Shown here one piece after another: positions 12,647-15,471 of a stretch of DNA of 15,471 nt. Positions within the stretch are counted from its first letter, which is position 1. Every line of letters starts with the position of its first letter. A model generated the notes under the pieces. It searched no databases, had not been told where the DNA came from, and saw nothing but the letters and a program-made list of their open reading frames with translations. The stretch covers positions 1 through 15,471 of the forward strand of contig DAINCF010000124.1 in assembly GCA_036732565.1 (NCBI GenBank). Reading direction: 5' to 3'. The DNA is from JAIVJN01 sp036732565. Its GTDB lineage: Bacteria > Acidobacteriota > Vicinamibacteria > Vicinamibacterales > UBA2999. Made by a program: the position numbers and the translations under genes.

Positions 12647-12661
12647 CATAGATCGTCTATG
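12647..12661. promoter_or_regulatory. Possible operator palindrome
   Basis: CATAGA and TCTATG flank a TCG centre; TTG on the left and (T)CAA on the right extend the symmetry by three bases with one insertion. It lies in a clearly AT-richer patch (about 12612-12665), unusual in this window. On the minus strand a TTGACA lies within it, and the plus-strand secreted-protein gene begins 160 bp downstream. A repressor site is plausible but unproven. Confidence 0.3.
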
Positions 12662-12820
12662 TCAATGTCTTGCAACCGAGGTTCGGCGTCCACACAGACG
12701 GCTGCGGCGCGCCGGACCGGCGGCGCGTCGGGTTACGGGGTTGACCGAATGGGGATGTGCCACGTTCGACTCCGTGGTCCGGAGGCGATGAACCACGCAG
12801 CTCGCAGATGAGGTCAACAC

Positions 12821-13735
12821 ATGCGATCGAGCGTCGTGCCGCTTGTCGTGACGATCGTGATGGGCTTCACGTCGGCCCTCCAGACGCAGGGCCCGCCTGC
12901 TTCGTCTCCTCACCTGTTTGTGGCCATCATCGATGAGCGCGGGGTCGCAGGCCCCCTTTTGCGATTCGACGGGCGCGACTGGCACCACGATTGGCCCAGT
13001 CCGGGTGAGGCGCTCGCGGCGACACCGCTGCCTGATACGCTCGCGGCGATTCCCGATACATGGTTGGGGGCACCGCTTCCCGCCATCTGGCACGCGTGGG
13101 ACCTCGATGTCGGCTGGCGAAGCGTGACGCTTATTCGTCCTGTGCGCGTGGCCTACCATTGCTTGCCCGGTATCGGCCTGCTCTCTGATTACTCTGTCGC
13201 GGCCACGAGTGCCGATCATGCCTTTCCGAAACGAAAAGTCGCGATTGCGGTCAGCGATCGCGCCGTCACCCTGCAACGCGCAGAGGTGCTCGACGGCAGC
13301 ACCCTCACCGCGTCGCCGCTGGCGCGCCAACTCGACGGGTCATTCCTCGCGTTCGCGCGGGAGACTGCCGGCTACCCGCTGAGCAATCTCGCTGTACGGT
13401 GGACTCACGGTTGGATCGCTCATGCGCCAAGCGGCGGGCCGTCCGTGACACTGGTGGAGGGCCAGACGGAGGCAGACCGTACGGGGCGGCTCTTCGCTGG
13501 GCATTTCTGGACTGGGCTTCTCGGCGATCGACAGGCGCATGTGGGCCGTGTGGATGTGACCGATGAAGACTTCAAGGTGGGACTCCGCCATCGTCCGCTC
13601 GGCATTCTCACGGTCGGAGGCCGGTCGTTTTGGCTGAATGAGTTGCACGGGTACGGGACAGAGGCCTACCAAGTCATGGAACTGTTCGCGCCGCATGTGC
13701 GCGAGCGGCTCCGCGTTCCTGGTGGCGGCTGTTAG
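12821..13735 (+). CDS. Secreted protein of unknown function (304 aa)
   Basis: The ATG at 12821 follows GAGG in its leader. Residues 1-20 form a signal peptide (basic start, hydrophobic VVPLVVTIVMGFTSAL). The mature part is mostly beta-rich with many Trp and His residues, for example DGRDWHHDWP, LGAPLPAIWHAWDLD and GGRSFWLNELHGYGTE, and ends in a single Cys. No catalytic motif or family is recognised. It stands alone on the plus strand between decayed minus-strand genes and has no stem-loop like those of the left block. Confidence 0.82.
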   Translation: MRSSVVPLVVTIVMGFTSALQTQGPPASSPHLFVAIIDERGVAGPLLRFDGRDWHHDWPSPGEALAATPLPDTLAAIPDTWLGAPLPAIWHAWDLDVGWRSVTLIRPVRVAYHCLPGIGLLSDYSVAATSADHAFPKRKVAIAVSDRAVTLQRAEVLDGSTLTASPLARQLDGSFLAFARETAGYPLSNLAVRWTHGWIAHAPSGGPSVTLVEGQTEADRTGRLFAGHFWTGLLGDRQAHVGRVDVTDEDFKVGLRHRPLGILTVGGRSFWLNELHGYGTEAYQVMELFAPHVRERLRVPGGGC

Positions 13736-13814
13736 CTCGCACGCATCGCCTCCGTCATCCACACAAGACGACCCGGTTGAACGGGACACGGCCGTTCCTC
13801 GGGACGTGGCGGAC

Positions 13815-14276
13815 CTATCGATAGTGTGCCGTCGCGGCCTTAGCGATGTTGGCAATCATCGCCGCGCGCGCGGCCGCGGACGCGCGCGCGTCGCGAATGA
13901 AGACGGCGATGCTGAGCATGCCGCGGGTACGGCCGCGACCGCACGCGAGCACTGCCGGGTCCACGAATTCCGGTTTCCATGTGAGCCCGATCGTGTCCGT
14001 CTGCAACTGCCGCTCGTCGCGATCGATCCGCACGCCCTGCAAGTCGTGCCGTGCCAGGAGTGCCTGCACGGACGGCGCGCCGCCCAGCCGTGCCATCACG
14101 ACGTCGGTCGCGGCGCTGTCGCTCTCGACAATGGCCCGCCGCACGAGGTCGTCGATCGTTGTGCGATAGCCGTAGGTCGTCACGAAGCCGGACCGCAGTT
14201 GTGTCGACGGCTCGTTCGATAGGGGACCCTCGTCACTCGAATCATCGTACGGTTCCGAGAGGGCCCCGAGCCTCAC
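13815..14276 (-). pseudogene. Truncated class A beta-lactamase-like remnant
   Basis: The frame starts at GTG 14274-14276, overlapping the permease stop codon, and encodes 153 residues. DDLVRRAIVESDSAATDVVMARLGG matches the helix with the SDN motif of class A serine beta-lactamases, here SDS. GVRIDRDERQLQTD matches the following R-x-E region near the omega loop. The last residues (SIAVFIRDARASAAARAAMI) match the C-terminal strand and helix of the fold. The N-terminal part with the catalytic SxxK is absent, and the stretch that should hold KTG is shortened, so it cannot be an active enzyme. It is read as a decayed gene; the family call rests on these three blocks. Confidence 0.68.
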
Positions 14277-15471
14277 TCCCGCCGGAGGAGTTGCGCCGAG
14301 TCGACCCTGAGCGCCATGACGGCCGGGCGTCCTGCGGCCAGCGCGGCCGCGATCAGCAGGGCAACGGCCGCTGCGCCGAAACTGAGCGCATCCGATGCCT
14401 CAATGCCAATCAGCAACGTGTCCACAAACTGCGTTCCCGCATAGGCCACCACGAGTCCGAGCGCGATCCCGACCAGGCACGGCACGAACGTCGTGCGCAT
14501 CATCGTGATCACGACCGTGGTGGGTTGTGCGCCCAAGGCGACCCGAATACCGATCTCGCGCCAGCGGCGCGTCACGAAGAACGTGGTGACGCCATAGGTG
14601 CCAACGGAGGCGAGCAGCAGCGCGATCCCGCCGAAGGCGATCAACACGAACGCGCCCGCCCGCGGCGCCCACATCGCCTGCTGGAGCACGTCCGCCATCG
14701 TTCGCAACTCGACCAGGGGTAGGCGTGGCTCGATCGCTTGCACTTCGCGCTCGATCACGGACAGCAGCGGTGTGGGATCCCCAGCGGTCCGGACGAACAA
14801 GGCGAGCTTCTTCAGCCCGGGCGCTTGATCGTAGTAGATGTAGAAGTAAGGCTGCGGCTGCTCGCCCAGCGTTTCGTACTGCGAGTCGGCGACCACGCCG
14901 ACCACCTGATACGGCTCCGGAATACCCACGAACTGGAACTCTTCACCGACGGGGGGCCGTCCAGGCCAGAGTGTTCGCGCCAAGGTCTCGTTGACGATGG
15001 CCCATCCGTATTTGCTTTCGCCGCTGTCGGTGTCGCGAAAGAGGCGTCCGTCGATCAACCGCAGATCCAGCGTCCGGAAATAGTCGAGACCCACGGCCTG
15101 CGCGCGCACGCCGATCGCCTCGCCCGCTTCCCGGCCTGCGATCCGGACGCGGGCGTCGAGCCACGCCCATCGAGTAGGACGTGGCTCGACACGGCTGACG
15201 CCACGACACCGTGAATGCTGGCCAGCCGCTCGTTCACGCGCCGGACGAACGCCGGCCCCTGGGTGTTGTCGTAGCGGAGCAAGCCGAGATCGAAACTGAC
15301 CACGGCCAGATGCCGCGCATCGAAACCGGGATCGATCCCTTGTGCGGCGTGCAGGCTGCGCAGGAAGAGTGCGGCGAGCACGAGCGCCACTGTGGCCAGT
15401 CCGCATTGCGCCATGAGCATGGCGCGGCTGAGCCGCGACCCGCCGGGCGGGCCGGCCACCGTGCGGCCCCC
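14273..15471 (-). pseudogene. ADOP/MacB-like ABC permease, C-terminal half, frameshifted and partial
   Basis: The gene enters from the right edge on the minus strand. The first frame carries a linker (RTVAGPPGGSRLSRAM) and a membrane segment (CGLATVALVLAALFLRSL), then the start of a MacB_PCD domain up to SSHVLLDGRG. Near 15150-15170 the reading moves to a second frame, which continues with VRIAGREAGEAIG, LDYFRTLDLRLIDGRLF, VNETLARTLWPG, QVVGVVADSQ and the FtsX-type core GIALLLASVGTYGV, EIGIRVALGAQ, ending in LRVDSAQLLRRE. These inner-membrane permeases work with an ATPase in macrolide-exporter-like systems and are expanded in Acidobacteriota. Because both halves are well conserved, the shift is recent or a sequencing error. 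Confidence 0.88.

Noticed and set aside
12662..13330. Minus-strand 222-aa ORF opposite the secreted-protein gene
   Set aside because: It is an Arg-rich antisense frame with no motif; the plus-strand frame has a signal peptide and natural composition.
1..15471. tRNA, rRNA, integrase, transposase or relaxase genes
   Set aside because: I looked for these as anchors of a mobile element and found no supported candidate on either strand.

Overview
The window is a strongly GC-rich bacterial segment made of two unlike halves. The right flank (about 11.8-15.5 kb) carries ABC-transporter permeases of the acidobacterial MacB/FtsX 'ADOP' type, one frameshifted and one decayed. This points to an Acidobacteriota (Vicinamibacteria-like) host or a close relative; the assignment is an inference from protein families, since no rRNA or tRNA gene is visible.

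The left 11.2 kb is an accessory region. About eighteen mostly small genes run leftwards on the minus strand, from about 11201 to beyond the left edge. In transcription order they are: zinc-finger protein (163 aa), basic Cys-rich protein (85 aa), 133-aa unknown, C5-cytosine DNA methyltransferase (558 aa), 73-aa unknown, YkgJ-like Cys-cluster protein, Mom-like DNA-modification protein (frameshifted), membrane protein (140 aa), a tight run of four small genes (80, 101, 71 and 81 aa), 73-aa unknown, a 205-aa plasmid/ICE-type conserved protein, a possible 77-aa ORF, AlkB-like dioxygenase, 163-aa unknown, zinc-ribbon protein, DUF3768 protein, 124-aa CxxC protein, and a DUF6878 protein cut by the window edge. 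DUF3768, DUF6878 and the 205-aa family are ones I know from conjugative plasmids and integrative elements. With a base-modifying Mom homologue, a cytosine methyltransferase and an AlkB oxygenase, this reads as a DNA-modification/anti-restriction block of a mobile element. No integrase, replicase, relaxase or structural phage gene lies inside the window.

The most striking feature is not a gene. Nearly every gap between minus-strand genes wider than about 50 bp holds one strong stem-loop, placed between the stop codon of the upstream gene and the Shine-Dalgarno sequence of the next. I count eleven clear cases and two or three weaker ones. Stem sequences are unrelated, but the design recurs: 8-16 bp stem, usually one bulged base 4-8 bp from the loop, and an 11-14 nt loop that often ends in CACGA or a close variant when read on the mRNA strand. 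Closely packed genes lack them, as do the right-flank genes.

A divergent plus-strand gene (11360-11662, 100 aa, basic C-terminus) starts opposite the minus-strand block and is the only plausible local regulator. To its right lie a small membrane-anchored BamE/SmpA-like protein, a decayed permease fragment, a secreted 304-aa protein on the plus strand, a truncated class A beta-lactamase-like remnant, and the frameshifted permease running off the right edge.
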